From the NCBI GenBank assembly GCA_021773395.1, contig JAJFKB010000002.1:186001-250000 (forward strand): a DNA stretch of 64,000 nt, given 5' to 3'. The stretch comes from Gammaproteobacteria bacterium. GTDB lineage: Bacteria; Pseudomonadota; Gammaproteobacteria; Pseudomonadales; IMCC2047. The position numbers were made by a program, and so were the translations under genes. Positions 25,661 through 35,101 of the stretch are shown here, one piece after another. Under the pieces are notes generated by a model. The model saw only the letters and a program-made list of their open reading frames with translations. It was not told where the DNA came from and did no database searches. Position 1 is the first letter of the stretch; every line of letters begins with the position of its first letter.

Positions 25661-27355
25661 CTACCTGGACTGCTGGCTAGTCACTCGAAGAACCTCTTCG
25701 ATGGAGGTTAATCCCTGCAATGCTTTTAGCATGGCATCCTCGTATAGAGAGACCATACCCTGTTGGCAGGCCGCCTCTTGTATTTTTTCTGAACTGGCAT
25801 GCTCCAGGATCAAATGCCGAATCTGGTCGTCAACAAGCAGCAATTCATGTATCCCCATCCTTCCGGTGTACCCCGTATGGCTGCATTGCTCACATCCCTG
25901 ATGATGCCAGACTGTGCTATCCCCCACTTGTTCAACCAGATGAGAAATTTGAAGATGTTCGATTTCATCACTTGATAAACGATCTTCCGTTTTACACTGA
26001 GGGCAAAGCACCCTTACCAGACGCTGCGCTAAGATAGCATTAACCGTAGAAGTTAACAGGTAGTCTTCCAACCCCATATCCAGCAATCTTGTGACGCCAC
26101 TCGCGGCATCGTTGGTGTGCAAGGTTGAAAATACGATATGACCCGTTAAGGCTGACTGGATTGCGATACTGGCTGTTTCCCGGTCACGCATTTCACCAAT
26201 CATAATAATATCCGGATCCTGCCTGACTATAGCTCGCAGGGCACTCGCAAAATCCAGACCGACCTTGGGTGCCGCCTGAATTTGGTTAACTCCGGAGATC
26301 TGATATTCAACAGGATCTTCTACTGTTAAAATTTTCCGATCCTTGGTATTCATCCGCATAAGAGCAGAATAAAGCGTCGTGGTTTTGCCGCTACCTGTAG
26401 GCCCGGTCACCAGGAAAATACCATTGGGTTTGTTTAATACGGCTTTAAATTTTTTAATCACATCTTCCGACAGCCCGATCTTATCCAGATCCAGATCTAT
26501 ACTTTCCTTGTCGAGGATACGCATAACCACACTTTCGCCGTATAGCGTCGGCACGGTTGAGACACGTAAATCCACAGTTTTCCCGGATATTTTCAGCTTA
26601 ATACGACCATCTTGTGGGACGCGCCGCTCTGCAATATTAAGCCGAGATAATATCTTCAGCCGTGAAATGACTGCGGCGGCCAACTGGCTCGGTGGTGACT
26701 CAACCTCCTGTAATACACCATCAATTCGATAACGAACCTTCAGATTGCTCTCAAAAGGTTCAATGTGTATATCTGATGCCCTAGATTCCAGAGCCCTGCT
26801 GAATATCAGGTTTACCAGCCGGATAACCGGTGCGTCACTGGCCATATCCTTAAGCCGCTCAACATCATCAATATCATCAGCATAAACATCTGTTGCGCCT
26901 CCCTCGACGATCTCCTCCATCGCCGAACGCCCAGCACCGTATAGTCGCTCATTCGCGGCTTCCAGGTCAGACTGCATAGCCAGCAAAGGCACCACCTCTC
27001 GATTGGTGGCAAAGTTGATCGCTTTGATCGCATAATCATCATCTGGAGACAGCATAGCCACCTTCAGAATAGCGCCGTCATCCTGAATGGGAATTAACTT
27101 GTGTTCCTTCAAAAAGACTGCGGGCAACACATCCTCAAGTACCGGCTGTTGCGGAAAATCATCTTTTCCAATTAGCAAATAGCCATGGATTTCAACCTGC
27201 AAATCCGTAATATCGCGTTCGGAAACCATGCCCAGCTGTACCAAAATCTGCTCAAGTCTTCCCCCGGACGCAGAATGCACCTGAACTGCTCGCTGCAAAT
27301 CCAGGTCTGATATTTTTCCTCGCTCTACCAACAACGATCCAATTGTTTGAGACAC
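25661..27355 (-). CDS. gspE: Type II secretion ATPase GspE
   Basis: 564 aa. The N-terminal N1E/MshEN domain begins SQTIGSLLVERGKISDLDLQRAV; the ATPase core has Walker A GPTGSGKTTTLYS, the Asp box DPVEYQI, Walker B PDIIMIGEMRD and the His box TGHIVFSTLHTNDA. The zinc domain is present as CPQC...CEQC (four Cys). It powers pseudopilus assembly from the cytosolic face. Start is GTG with AGGAAA five bases upstream. The gene begins 34 bp after the stop of the large glycosyltransferase, so the T2SS operon may share its transcript. Confidence 0.96.
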   Translation of the reverse strand: MSQTIGSLLVERGKISDLDLQRAVQVHSASGGRLEQILVQLGMVSERDITDLQVEIHGYLLIGKDDFPQQPVLEDVLPAVFLKEHKLIPIQDDGAILKVAMLSPDDDYAIKAINFATNREVVPLLAMQSDLEAANERLYGAGRSAMEEIVEGGATDVYADDIDDVERLKDMASDAPVIRLVNLIFSRALESRASDIHIEPFESNLKVRYRIDGVLQEVESPPSQLAAAVISRLKILSRLNIAERRVPQDGRIKLKISGKTVDLRVSTVPTLYGESVVMRILDKESIDLDLDKIGLSEDVIKKFKAVLNKPNGIFLVTGPTGSGKTTTLYSALMRMNTKDRKILTVEDPVEYQISGVNQIQAAPKVGLDFASALRAIVRQDPDIIMIGEMRDRETASIAIQSALTGHIVFSTLHTNDAASGVTRLLDMGLEDYLLTSTVNAILAQRLVRVLCPQCKTEDRLSSDEIEHLQISHLVEQVGDSTVWHHQGCEQCSHTGYTGRMGIHELLLVDDQIRHLILEHASSEKIQEAACQQGMVSLYEDAMLKALQGLTSIEEVLRVTSQQSR

Positions 27356-27389
27356 TTTAGTTTCCTAATATCCACGTAGTCTTTATGCG

Positions 27390-30300
27390 TTACAAGCCCA
27401 ACAACCATTGTTTGACCCGCGTTGTCCATTTGATTGGGGTAAATCTCAAAAACTTCGCCAGTATAGGACGCGATTTGATCTGCTGCAAACGCGTATATAT
27501 CCTGTGTTTAAGACCGGTGCTTCCCCTTTGCGTGATTCCCAAGCGTAACACGGATAAAGCCTGTAGATGCTTGTGAAATTCAAACCAGTTGATTTGCTCC
27601 ACTCCGGCCGCGCTCATTTTAAAATAGTCTGAGTCATAATTCCGCTGGTCGTTCCCTGATTCAGAAAATATCGGCTGTGGGCTCTCAGACCTATTGAAAT
27701 AGCCTCTTATCTCAGCGAACAAATCTGCCATCCCTTCCGGTTGCATGCCTGTTTCCGTTAACCAAGTCCAATTCCGGTTTGTCAGTCGCTCCGGAAAGGC
27801 CCCCAACTTAGGTGCGACAACCGGTAACCCTAAATCCAAACAGGTCGATAAGGTGTAACTATAGGTTTCCGGACAGTCTCCTGGGAACCAAACCAGATGC
27901 GGATCTACTTCATTGATCAACCTTTCCAACTCTGATTCCTGGTATTGCCCATGCACATGCAGATTGCTCATAGGATAGCTGGCTAGCTTCCGGTAAGCAT
28001 AACCAATTAGATGGAACTCAATTAGCGATCTTCGCTTGCGCGCCTGCAATGCGCAACTTTCCAACAAATCAGCCCCTTTAAAGAGGCTGAGTGCACCCAA
28101 TACGACTATACGTAAAGTTTCGTCGCTAGCTAACGGCCTCGCATGTACTCCAGACCACTCAAGTTTACCCTGATCATGAGGTATACAAACCGTGTTAACT
28201 CCCGGAAAATACCTTTGAACCCTGCGCGCAGCATCTTGGCTTGGCACAAATACACGCTCAGCCGCGTAAAGAAACCGGCCATTCTCCTCTCGCCAGTGGT
28301 CGATCCCTCCATTTCCCGGTGCTGGCCTTGTGGACAGACATTGATTGCAACCCGCATCGTCAGGTTCGCCGCAATAACTGCCCTCCTCGTTGGTCATGGT
28401 TATCTGAGGACATGCGAGATAATAATCATGGACCGTATAGTCGAAGGGCACACTCAAATCCTCTGGCAAATTCCAGAAACGTGGGTGTACACCGATTGTA
28501 TGGTGGAAGTGTATACGAGCAACTCCTGCCATCTTCAACAAAGTCAGCAACTCTTCATAATCACACAGAGGATCGAATATCAGCTTATTGCCCGCGTCAC
28601 ACCCGTATACCGTCAGGTAAGCCGCAGCCCCTTCAGCACCATAGGGGTGCAGCATCAACACGGTTAGCTTATCAGACAATTGCTCAGCCAGGTCGCTAAG
28701 ATGACGTTCCGTACCACCTCCACGGCTATGATTAATCATCAATACAACGGGTTTTCTAACCCCGGTGCGAATGCGCAAATCCAATGCAAACCGCAAGGGT
28801 GCAATCGCATCTCTATGCACAAAGGATTGAATGTACGCATTGTAATCCGGATATAGAGAATTGAGTGCTTTACTTCCCGCCTGCTGATGCTCGTTCTGGG
28901 TATCAGCAAAGCTAACACCACCCGCGTGATACACAAAAGTATCTGCGCATAACAAATGCTGCCAGCCAGCTTCTGCCGAACGCATGCAAAACTCATTCTC
29001 CTCGCCATAACCTCTGCCGAAAAGAACCTCGTCGAATGCGCCAACCTGCTGCAAACAATCACGTCGAATGTACATACAGAAACCAACGCCTGTTGGTATC
29101 GCAACCGACTGTCCTTGATTCACTTCACTAAATAACTGATCCAGTGACACCTCATCAAATCCTTTCGGAATTTCATTATCCTGGCAAAAGACAGGATAAC
29201 TACAAATAGTTGCGTTATTTGAGAAAGGTGTGACTGAAGCCACGTTTTTACTGCTATAGGCACAGCTTCGAATGCGATCCAACCAGTCGTTCGCCACTCG
29301 TGTATCACTGTTTAACAAAAGAATATCGCGGTTCGGGTGCTGTTTCATACCACGATTTACGGTCGCAACAAATCCCCTGTTAGTTTCGTTGTGTAAAAGT
29401 GTGACTTTGTCTTCAATACTTATCAAATACTCAACTAACTCTGGCTGTGGACTGGCGTCATTAATAACGATGATTTCTGCATCCGTATTAAAAGTGCTGG
29501 ACAGTACGCTCTCTATACAGTTTTTTGTCTCCTCCAAGCCGGCATAGACGGGAATTATAATATCAACACACCTGGTTTGTTCCACTAACTCAGTTTCCCA
29601 AACCGGCACATCTGGTTTTTGGGTATCCAGATTAATGGAGGGTTTACCCAAAATCTTTGCAAGAGAGTTACGTAATTGCCAGACCCTGGAATTGCGCACC
29701 AGCTTTAGCTGGGCCTGCTGATGCGTATAAGCATCGGTGATTTTTACTATCTGTCGCTTCTGCGCCGCTATACGCTTTTCAAACTCCTCCTTTTGTGCCT
29801 CCGCACGCTTTTCAAACTCCTCCTTTTGTGCCTCTGCACGCTTTTCAAGTGCCACCCTCTCCGACTCAATAGTACTTTTTTGCTCTCTGGTTTTTTCCAG
29901 TTCTTCTCGCAGATTGAGTAGCTCTGCAAACTGCTGTTGCAAAGTTTCATCTCTTTCAGCAACTATATTGCGTGCGTGGGTGAGGTCTTTTCCCAGCTTT
30001 TCTCGTTCTTTATCTCTTTTCTCCAGTTCGGAATCCCGCTTTACAACTACATCCCGCGCCAGCTGCAAATCCTGCCCCAGTCGATCTTTAGTAGCGACTA
30101 CTCCTGCAAGCTGCTCATTAGCCCGACGCAACGCTATGGCATCACCCATTCGCTCGAAATATGTGGATATCAATTGGGAATCTTTCGTTGCAACATCCAG
30201 GAACTCGGATACCGCTACCTCAGGCTTAGATCCTACCAACAGCACACCCAGCCCATAACCAAATTCAAAATTAAAACCGGGGTAATCTTCCCGCAACTCC

Positions 30301-30827
30301 TCCCACAATCGCCAGACACCGAAATCTCCCTCTCGTACACTGGTATCGTGGAATAATACGACCGCTCTCTCGCTTAACTTGGGCTTCCAACTTAAAAAAT
30401 CGTGTTTTACCGCTTCATAGGTATGCAGGCCATCGATATGCAACAAATCAATGCTGCCTTCTTCGAACTCGCCTAACGCCTGATCAAAAGTATTTTGCAA
30501 TAGCGTGGAAAACGTACCATATTTAGGATCATGATAAGTACGCAGATCTTGCAGTATTTCCGCTCCATAGTAGCCGGCCTGTGAATCACCCTCCCAGGTA
30601 TCAACCGCATAACATTTAGTCGCTAACTTAAAACTCTCTACTGCTTGGCAAAAGCAACAGTAAGAGTCGCCTCTATGCGTCCCTAGTTCTACCAACACAT
30701 TAGGCTTGAGTGCACCCAAAAGCCAATATGCAAAGGGTATGTGCCTATGCCAGGATTCTATTTCGGTTACCCTGTCTGGCATATATCCAAGACTTTTGAT
30801 TAATGCTTCTTTACTAAAAAGCTCCAT
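27390..30827 (-). CDS. Methyltransferase - coiled coil - GT2 - GT4 fusion protein
   Basis: 1145 aa, no membrane segment. Residues ~40-200 form a Methyltransf_24-like SAM domain (VELGTHRGDSY at 46; LLHIDGLHTYEA at 128; VVLFHDTSV). Residues ~231-375 are a long charged heptad/hendecad coiled coil. RNSRVWQLRNSL (~378) leads to a GT2 domain (420-640: VDIIIPVYAG, VINDASPQ, LLLNSDTR, GYGEENEFCMR). A GT-B/GT4 domain (~690-1090: MINHSRGGGTERHL, FVPSQDAARRVQRYF, HGQYQESELERLI) completes it. The layout recalls WbdD, where a terminating methyltransferase is joined to a coiled-coil ruler, but here polymerase-like domains are on the same chain. It lies directly downstream of wzm-wzt. Confidence 0.88.
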   Translation of the reverse strand: MELFSKEALIKSLGYMPDRVTEIESWHRHIPFAYWLLGALKPNVLVELGTHRGDSYCCFCQAVESFKLATKCYAVDTWEGDSQAGYYGAEILQDLRTYHDPKYGTFSTLLQNTFDQALGEFEEGSIDLLHIDGLHTYEAVKHDFLSWKPKLSERAVVLFHDTSVREGDFGVWRLWEELREDYPGFNFEFGYGLGVLLVGSKPEVAVSEFLDVATKDSQLISTYFERMGDAIALRRANEQLAGVVATKDRLGQDLQLARDVVVKRDSELEKRDKEREKLGKDLTHARNIVAERDETLQQQFAELLNLREELEKTREQKSTIESERVALEKRAEAQKEEFEKRAEAQKEEFEKRIAAQKRQIVKITDAYTHQQAQLKLVRNSRVWQLRNSLAKILGKPSINLDTQKPDVPVWETELVEQTRCVDIIIPVYAGLEETKNCIESVLSSTFNTDAEIIVINDASPQPELVEYLISIEDKVTLLHNETNRGFVATVNRGMKQHPNRDILLLNSDTRVANDWLDRIRSCAYSSKNVASVTPFSNNATICSYPVFCQDNEIPKGFDEVSLDQLFSEVNQGQSVAIPTGVGFCMYIRRDCLQQVGAFDEVLFGRGYGEENEFCMRSAEAGWQHLLCADTFVYHAGGVSFADTQNEHQQAGSKALNSLYPDYNAYIQSFVHRDAIAPLRFALDLRIRTGVRKPVVLMINHSRGGGTERHLSDLAEQLSDKLTVLMLHPYGAEGAAAYLTVYGCDAGNKLIFDPLCDYEELLTLLKMAGVARIHFHHTIGVHPRFWNLPEDLSVPFDYTVHDYYLACPQITMTNEEGSYCGEPDDAGCNQCLSTRPAPGNGGIDHWREENGRFLYAAERVFVPSQDAARRVQRYFPGVNTVCIPHDQGKLEWSGVHARPLASDETLRIVVLGALSLFKGADLLESCALQARKRRSLIEFHLIGYAYRKLASYPMSNLHVHGQYQESELERLINEVDPHLVWFPGDCPETYSYTLSTCLDLGLPVVAPKLGAFPERLTNRNWTWLTETGMQPEGMADLFAEIRGYFNRSESPQPIFSESGNDQRNYDSDYFKMSAAGVEQINWFEFHKHLQALSVLRLGITQRGSTGLKHRIYTRLQQIKSRPILAKFLRFTPIKWTTRVKQWLLGL
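29773..29850 (-). repeat. 33-bp tandem repeat inside the coiled coil
   Basis: Units start at 29773, 29806 and 29839 (two full units nearly identical, a third partial). Each encodes an 11-residue block read as EKRAEAQKEEF at residues ~328-360 of the fusion protein. The 33-bp length keeps the frame and one hendecad of coil. Confidence 0.85.
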
Positions 30828-30955
30828 TAATTTGCCTTATTAAAACTTCTAGACATTGTAAAAATCTAACTCCACATTTCACATCGATTACCACTTTCAC
30901 TCGCTTGCTGACTTCTAATTTTATGCGTTCTCAACTGCAACACTTTTCAACATGA

Positions 30956-32248
30956 TCACTTTTTAACATCATGCCTGACCGTATTTGGTATCTCTGCCGC
31001 AATATTTTCTACCGCACATTGCAACTCCTCCATGACCATTATCCCGGTTAACTGGGGGGGTGCCTGCGACCGAAATGAAAGAGCATCATGTATCCAATGA
31101 TGTTGTACATGCTGATCCTGCGTACCGGCTCCAACTGCCACGCCGATGGTATAGTCTCCGGTAGCCAAATGCGGCATTTTGAACGCAAATTCGACTCTGC
31201 ACCTGTCTCCAGCTTGCATTTCCTGCCAGTCCGGCGCGAGCTCGATACTATTATCTCCAAATAGCATTTGCCCCACCCTGTCCTTTATAAAAAACCCAAT
31301 TATCGGCTTGCTGATATTTTCTGTCGCCTCGCAGATCACGATCAACTTTGCACTGACCCGGCGCCCCACAACAATTAGAGGAGCCCCGTCACTATCCTTC
31401 AATTCGACAGAAACAATCTTTGCTCCCATGAGCCCAAACTCATTGGTTTTTTGCTTTGTGGGCTGATCGCTGCTGTCATCCTTAACAGACTCTATGCTAT
31501 TGAGCTTATCTTCGAAAAAAGATCCGAGATACGCATCACATACATTTTTAGCATCCCCGCTCGCGACAACTTTACCAGCATCCAGCCAAATCGCTTTTTT
31601 ACAAAGATTAACAACCGTATGTGTATCATGACTAACAAAGAGCAAGGTTCCGTGGGTTGCGAATTCTCTTAAAAAACGCATACATTTTTGAGTGAAATAA
31701 ACATCTCCCACGGCCAGCGCTTCATCAATCACCAATATATCCGCCTTCAAATGCGCGATAACAGCGAAGGCAAGACGTACAAACATGCCGCTGGAATAGG
31801 TCTTCACCGGCTGGTCGATAAAATCACCGATCTCGGCGAAAGCTAATATCTCGGGAATTAACTCATCAACGGCTTTACGTTCCAAACCGTAGATAGCGGC
31901 TTTCATGTAAATATTTTCTCTTCCAGTAAATTCGGGGTTAAATCCAGCCCCCAACTCTAGAAGCGCAGCAACTCGTCCATTGATCTGTACGTCGCCCTGA
32001 TTTGGCGTCAGAATACCGCAAATAACCTGCAGTAATGTAGATTTACCTGCGCCATTTCGACCAATTATTGCAAGTGTCTCTCCTTTTTCAACTTCAAAAC
32101 TAACATCCGACAGCGCAGTAAAGGATTTGCCTTTCTTAAAATTACTCCCCAAAAACAGATGAAGCAACCGATCCAAAGGGCGCGAGTAAATATCATAATG
32201 TTTGGATACTCCCTTGGCGGACAAAGCAATGTTAGAGGACATCGGCAA
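30956..32248 (-). CDS. wzt: ABC polysaccharide exporter ATPase with C-terminal cargo domain (Wzt)
   Basis: 430 aa. Nucleotide-binding domain with Walker A IIGRNGAGKSTLLQ, signature YSSGMFVRLAFA, Walker B ADILVIDEALAVGD and the switch His in LLFVSHD. After residue ~250 comes a ~180-residue beta-rich extension (IVSVELKDSDGAPL...VEFAFKMPHLATGDYTIGVAVG...HHWIHDALSF) as in Wzt proteins that recognise the non-reducing-end cap of the glycan. It would energise export of undecaprenyl-linked polymer. It overlaps wzm by 17 bases. Confidence 0.93.
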   Translation of the reverse strand: MPMSSNIALSAKGVSKHYDIYSRPLDRLLHLFLGSNFKKGKSFTALSDVSFEVEKGETLAIIGRNGAGKSTLLQVICGILTPNQGDVQINGRVAALLELGAGFNPEFTGRENIYMKAAIYGLERKAVDELIPEILAFAEIGDFIDQPVKTYSSGMFVRLAFAVIAHLKADILVIDEALAVGDVYFTQKCMRFLREFATHGTLLFVSHDTHTVVNLCKKAIWLDAGKVVASGDAKNVCDAYLGSFFEDKLNSIESVKDDSSDQPTKQKTNEFGLMGAKIVSVELKDSDGAPLIVVGRRVSAKLIVICEATENISKPIIGFFIKDRVGQMLFGDNSIELAPDWQEMQAGDRCRVEFAFKMPHLATGDYTIGVAVGAGTQDQHVQHHWIHDALSFRSQAPPQLTGIMVMEELQCAVENIAAEIPNTVRHDVKK

Positions 32249-33020
32249 ACCCCTGCTTGGTTTTCTTAAAAAACGACCATCCGGATAATGCCAGCAGGAT
32301 ACTCACCGTATAAAAATATGCCAGGTACTCGAAATTTGGCAGCCTGCCCAATAGAATCAGATTTCTGGACTCATCAATAATATAAGTAAGTGGATTCAGA
32401 TATAGATAGTGCTGAAACGCTTCAGGTAACGCCGTAATAGGATAGAAAACAGGCGCAAGAAAGAGCATAACTGTGGATATGACAGGTAAAACTTGCGACA
32501 GGTCTCTGAGATACACCCCTAGCGCGGAAAATAGCCATGTCGTACCCGCCACCATCAATATAAAAGGTAAAAATAGCAAAGGGATGAGCAATGTTGTGAG
32601 GTAAAGCTGATCCAGAAAAATCAATACACATCCGAATAATACAAGAAACCCGACTAACATATGAAATAGCGAGCTGACGACCAGAACCACAGGAAGTACC
32701 CATAGCGGGAAAACAACTTTCTTTACGTAGTTAATGTTGTCAGCCATCAGGCTTGGAGCACGATTGGTACATTCTGCAAAAAACGCATGTATCAATATAC
32801 CGACAAACAAATTCAGCGCAAAATTTGTATTACTGGCATCTCCGGTCCCCCACCGCACTTTAAAAATAAAGCTGAATACGAAGGTATATACCAATAGCAT
32901 GACAATTGGGTGGGCAAAGGACCACATTAGGCCCATCACTGAACCTCGATAGCGTCCTACCACTTCACGCTGACTCATTTGGAAAATTAGAAACAATCTT
33001 TGTCTGGCCAAATTATACAC
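32232..33020 (-). CDS. wzm: ABC polysaccharide exporter permease (Wzm)
   Basis: 262 aa with six hydrophobic segments. The N-terminus FQMSQREVVGRYRGSVMGLMWSFAHP and C-terminal LNPLTYIIDESRNLILLGRLP are typical of ABC-2 O-antigen/teichoic acid permeases (Wzm/TagG). It pairs with the downstream Wzt, which it overlaps, and follows the acyltransferase gene by four bases. Confidence 0.93.
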   Translation of the reverse strand: MYNLARQRLFLIFQMSQREVVGRYRGSVMGLMWSFAHPIVMLLVYTFVFSFIFKVRWGTGDASNTNFALNLFVGILIHAFFAECTNRAPSLMADNINYVKKVVFPLWVLPVVLVVSSLFHMLVGFLVLFGCVLIFLDQLYLTTLLIPLLFLPFILMVAGTTWLFSALGVYLRDLSQVLPVISTVMLFLAPVFYPITALPEAFQHYLYLNPLTYIIDESRNLILLGRLPNFEYLAYFYTVSILLALSGWSFFKKTKQGFADVL

Positions 33021-33024
33021 TCAG

Positions 33025-34125
33025 TCACCGATAGTATTTTGTGCGTAACCGAAGGAAAGGCCGCTCGATCAGATAATAGGAAAGCGCTGAAATCAGCAGT
33101 GTAGAAGGCAGAGCCAGTATCAACGTATTAAGCAGCGCATTCATGATCACGCTTAAACCAAAATCCAAATACCAACCCTTGGTTACCAATAGATAAATAA
33201 TTACGAAATGTATCAGATACACTGAATAGCTGATAATTCCCACTGAAGCAATTCCTCGCGACAGTTTTTCCGGAATTAATCGAGCAAAGGACAGATAACT
33301 CACCAAAAACAGAGCCCAGACCATGCCTTCCAGAGTCGTCCATAGAATTCTGTAAGGGTTTTCAACAGGCCAGCCACCCGTTCGATGAAAAAAGTAGAGT
33401 ATCATCACTGCTAACAATCCACTAAGAGGGAAGCTCCAACTCTTTATTCTATTGATACTACCCTGGCTACACCAATATCCAGCCAGCATACCAATTAAAA
33501 ACTGATCCATTCGACCAACAATCGTAAAATAGGAAAGCTGCACCGTTTGATCCGTCAGCAGATACCCCATCAGACGAAATAGCAGAAAAAGCAGAATCAA
33601 ACCAAGCAAATAGCCTCGGCCATACTGGTTTAAAAACAACAATAGAAAAGGAAATAGTAGGTAAAAGTGCCACTCCACTGAAACCGCCCAAAACATTGCG
33701 GAAAATGGTGGCACATTTAAATGATTGGGCATGTTGGCAAAACTGAAAAGGGTTGTTAATAACGCCTGCCAGTTAAAATTCTGAGGTAGCACTGAAAGAC
33801 CAACAACTATCAGGACTAAAAATAACGGGTAAGTTCTTAAGAATCGGTTAAAAATAAACCTATGGTAAACAACGTTACGTCCCCGCGCGCCGTAAGTGAA
33901 TATAAATCCACTTAAAACCATAAACAGAGCAACAGCTGTATGCCCTTCAACAATAACTGCTAGTAAAGGGTTATCTACAGCCAGCCAATGCGTAGGCCGA
34001 AATAACTCACCATATGCCTCCTGATGCCAAAAAAGCTGAAGCCCGTGATAAAAAACTGCCAACAGGGCTGCATAAGCTCTGATATGATCAAGTGCTGGCA
34101 AGTAGTTGATATTTTTACTTTCCAA
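33025..34125 (-). CDS. Acyltransferase 3 family (OafA-like) membrane protein
   Basis: 366 aa with about ten membrane segments. The N-terminal LDHIRAYAALLAVFYHG holds the conserved Arg and His, FILSGF-like VLSGFIFTYGARG follows, then FNRFLRTYPLFLV and FWAVSVEWHFYLLFPFLLL, the classic AT3 signature. These proteins O-acetylate surface sugars using a cytosolic acyl donor. It is four bases upstream of wzm, so the acyl group is probably added to the polymer this transporter handles (inference). Confidence 0.9.
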   Translation of the reverse strand: MESKNINYLPALDHIRAYAALLAVFYHGLQLFWHQEAYGELFRPTHWLAVDNPLLAVIVEGHTAVALFMVLSGFIFTYGARGRNVVYHRFIFNRFLRTYPLFLVLIVVGLSVLPQNFNWQALLTTLFSFANMPNHLNVPPFSAMFWAVSVEWHFYLLFPFLLLFLNQYGRGYLLGLILLFLLFRLMGYLLTDQTVQLSYFTIVGRMDQFLIGMLAGYWCSQGSINRIKSWSFPLSGLLAVMILYFFHRTGGWPVENPYRILWTTLEGMVWALFLVSYLSFARLIPEKLSRGIASVGIISYSVYLIHFVIIYLLVTKGWYLDFGLSVIMNALLNTLILALPSTLLISALSYYLIERPFLRLRTKYYR

Positions 34126-34171
34126 CCTTTTTCCCTTAGCTATTTTATATTTTTAATGGGAAAGGCTCCCG

Positions 34172-35068
34172 CTACGCCACACTAGTATTTTCAGATGATG
34201 GCTCAAAAAAACTATTAGCAAAAGGCCATACATACCACGCTGATGGATCTTTTTCTATCGCCTCGGTCAACATGTCCGCCAAAGCCTGTGCTAAAGACTC
34301 CTCATCCCGATAATGTATAGGACCGCGAATACGCAAATCCCGCATTCCGTCTTCAGGATTGACGATCATGGTATAGGCATAAACAGAAATATTTTCACTA
34401 GCGGCCATTCGGATGACTCCGGCTGGTAGCCTCGCACTTCTTCCTAACAACTTGACCGGAATGGCCGAGGCGCCCGATCGCAATGGAGCATCTGGCATTG
34501 CCATGACCGAGCTCTTTTCCTCAACTAGCCTATAGCGCATTTTCTCTACGCTATTACCTACCGCAATTGGAACCGCTTCCGCTAACCTGCCTACTTGAGC
34601 TATTCTACCTTTGCCCACCAGTCCGCTTACGCAGGACCCCCACTTTATTTTACTTTGCAGTGGGGCGTGTAACCAGGCTGGCTTAAATCCCAGCAGGTTA
34701 AAATACTTTAACGCCCAGAAACCCTGCCCCCAATGAAAGGTTACAAATAAAGAGCCTTGATCCTTATCTATTTTGTCGCCCTGAATACGCACATACTTGT
34801 TAAACCAGCGCCGACCTCTGGTGCAAGACAGATAAAAATCTGCCTGATCTACCAATAGATGAAAACGAATTTTTTGCCTGAAAGTCTGTTCGTTTTCAAA
34901 CTGGATATAATCTCTTGCGTGGTGACATACCAAATCTGTCGCTGTAGGAAACAACCATGTTTTGCCACACAAAAACCAGAATATCCTAACGCACAAGCGC
35001 CACGGCAGGCAGACACAGATAACAGGAATCAATACACTTTCAAAAAAAGTCCTGGCTTCGTGACGCAT
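34172..35068 (-). CDS. LpxL/HtrB-like acyltransferase
   Basis: 298 aa. An N-terminal hydrophobic stretch is followed by the catalytic-type block LFVTFHWGQGFWALKYFNLLG, an RLPAGVIRMA block, and a C-terminal DPSAWYVWPFANSFF, as in the lysophospholipid/lipid A acyltransferase family. Family members use an H-x4-D/E motif; here the fifth residue after His is Phe, so the usual acid is absent at that place. It heads the acyltransferase-wzm-wzt operon. It may acylate a lipid carrier or lipid A-like acceptor; the substrate is unknown. Confidence 0.75.
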   Translation of the reverse strand: MRHEARTFFESVLIPVICVCLPWRLCVRIFWFLCGKTWLFPTATDLVCHHARDYIQFENEQTFRQKIRFHLLVDQADFYLSCTRGRRWFNKYVRIQGDKIDKDQGSLFVTFHWGQGFWALKYFNLLGFKPAWLHAPLQSKIKWGSCVSGLVGKGRIAQVGRLAEAVPIAVGNSVEKMRYRLVEEKSSVMAMPDAPLRSGASAIPVKLLGRSARLPAGVIRMAASENISVYAYTMIVNPEDGMRDLRIRGPIHYRDEESLAQALADMLTEAIEKDPSAWYVWPFANSFFEPSSENTSVA

Positions 35069-35101
35069 TGCTGGTAATTGTCGAAAATGTAGGCGTCTAT
35101 G

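Noticed and set aside
29773..29850. Short regular repeats considered as a CRISPR or mobile repeat
   Set aside because: Units are directly adjacent, in frame, and encode heptad-like coil; no spacers and no cas genes. Annotated as an intragenic tandem repeat. No CRISPR array seen anywhere in the window.
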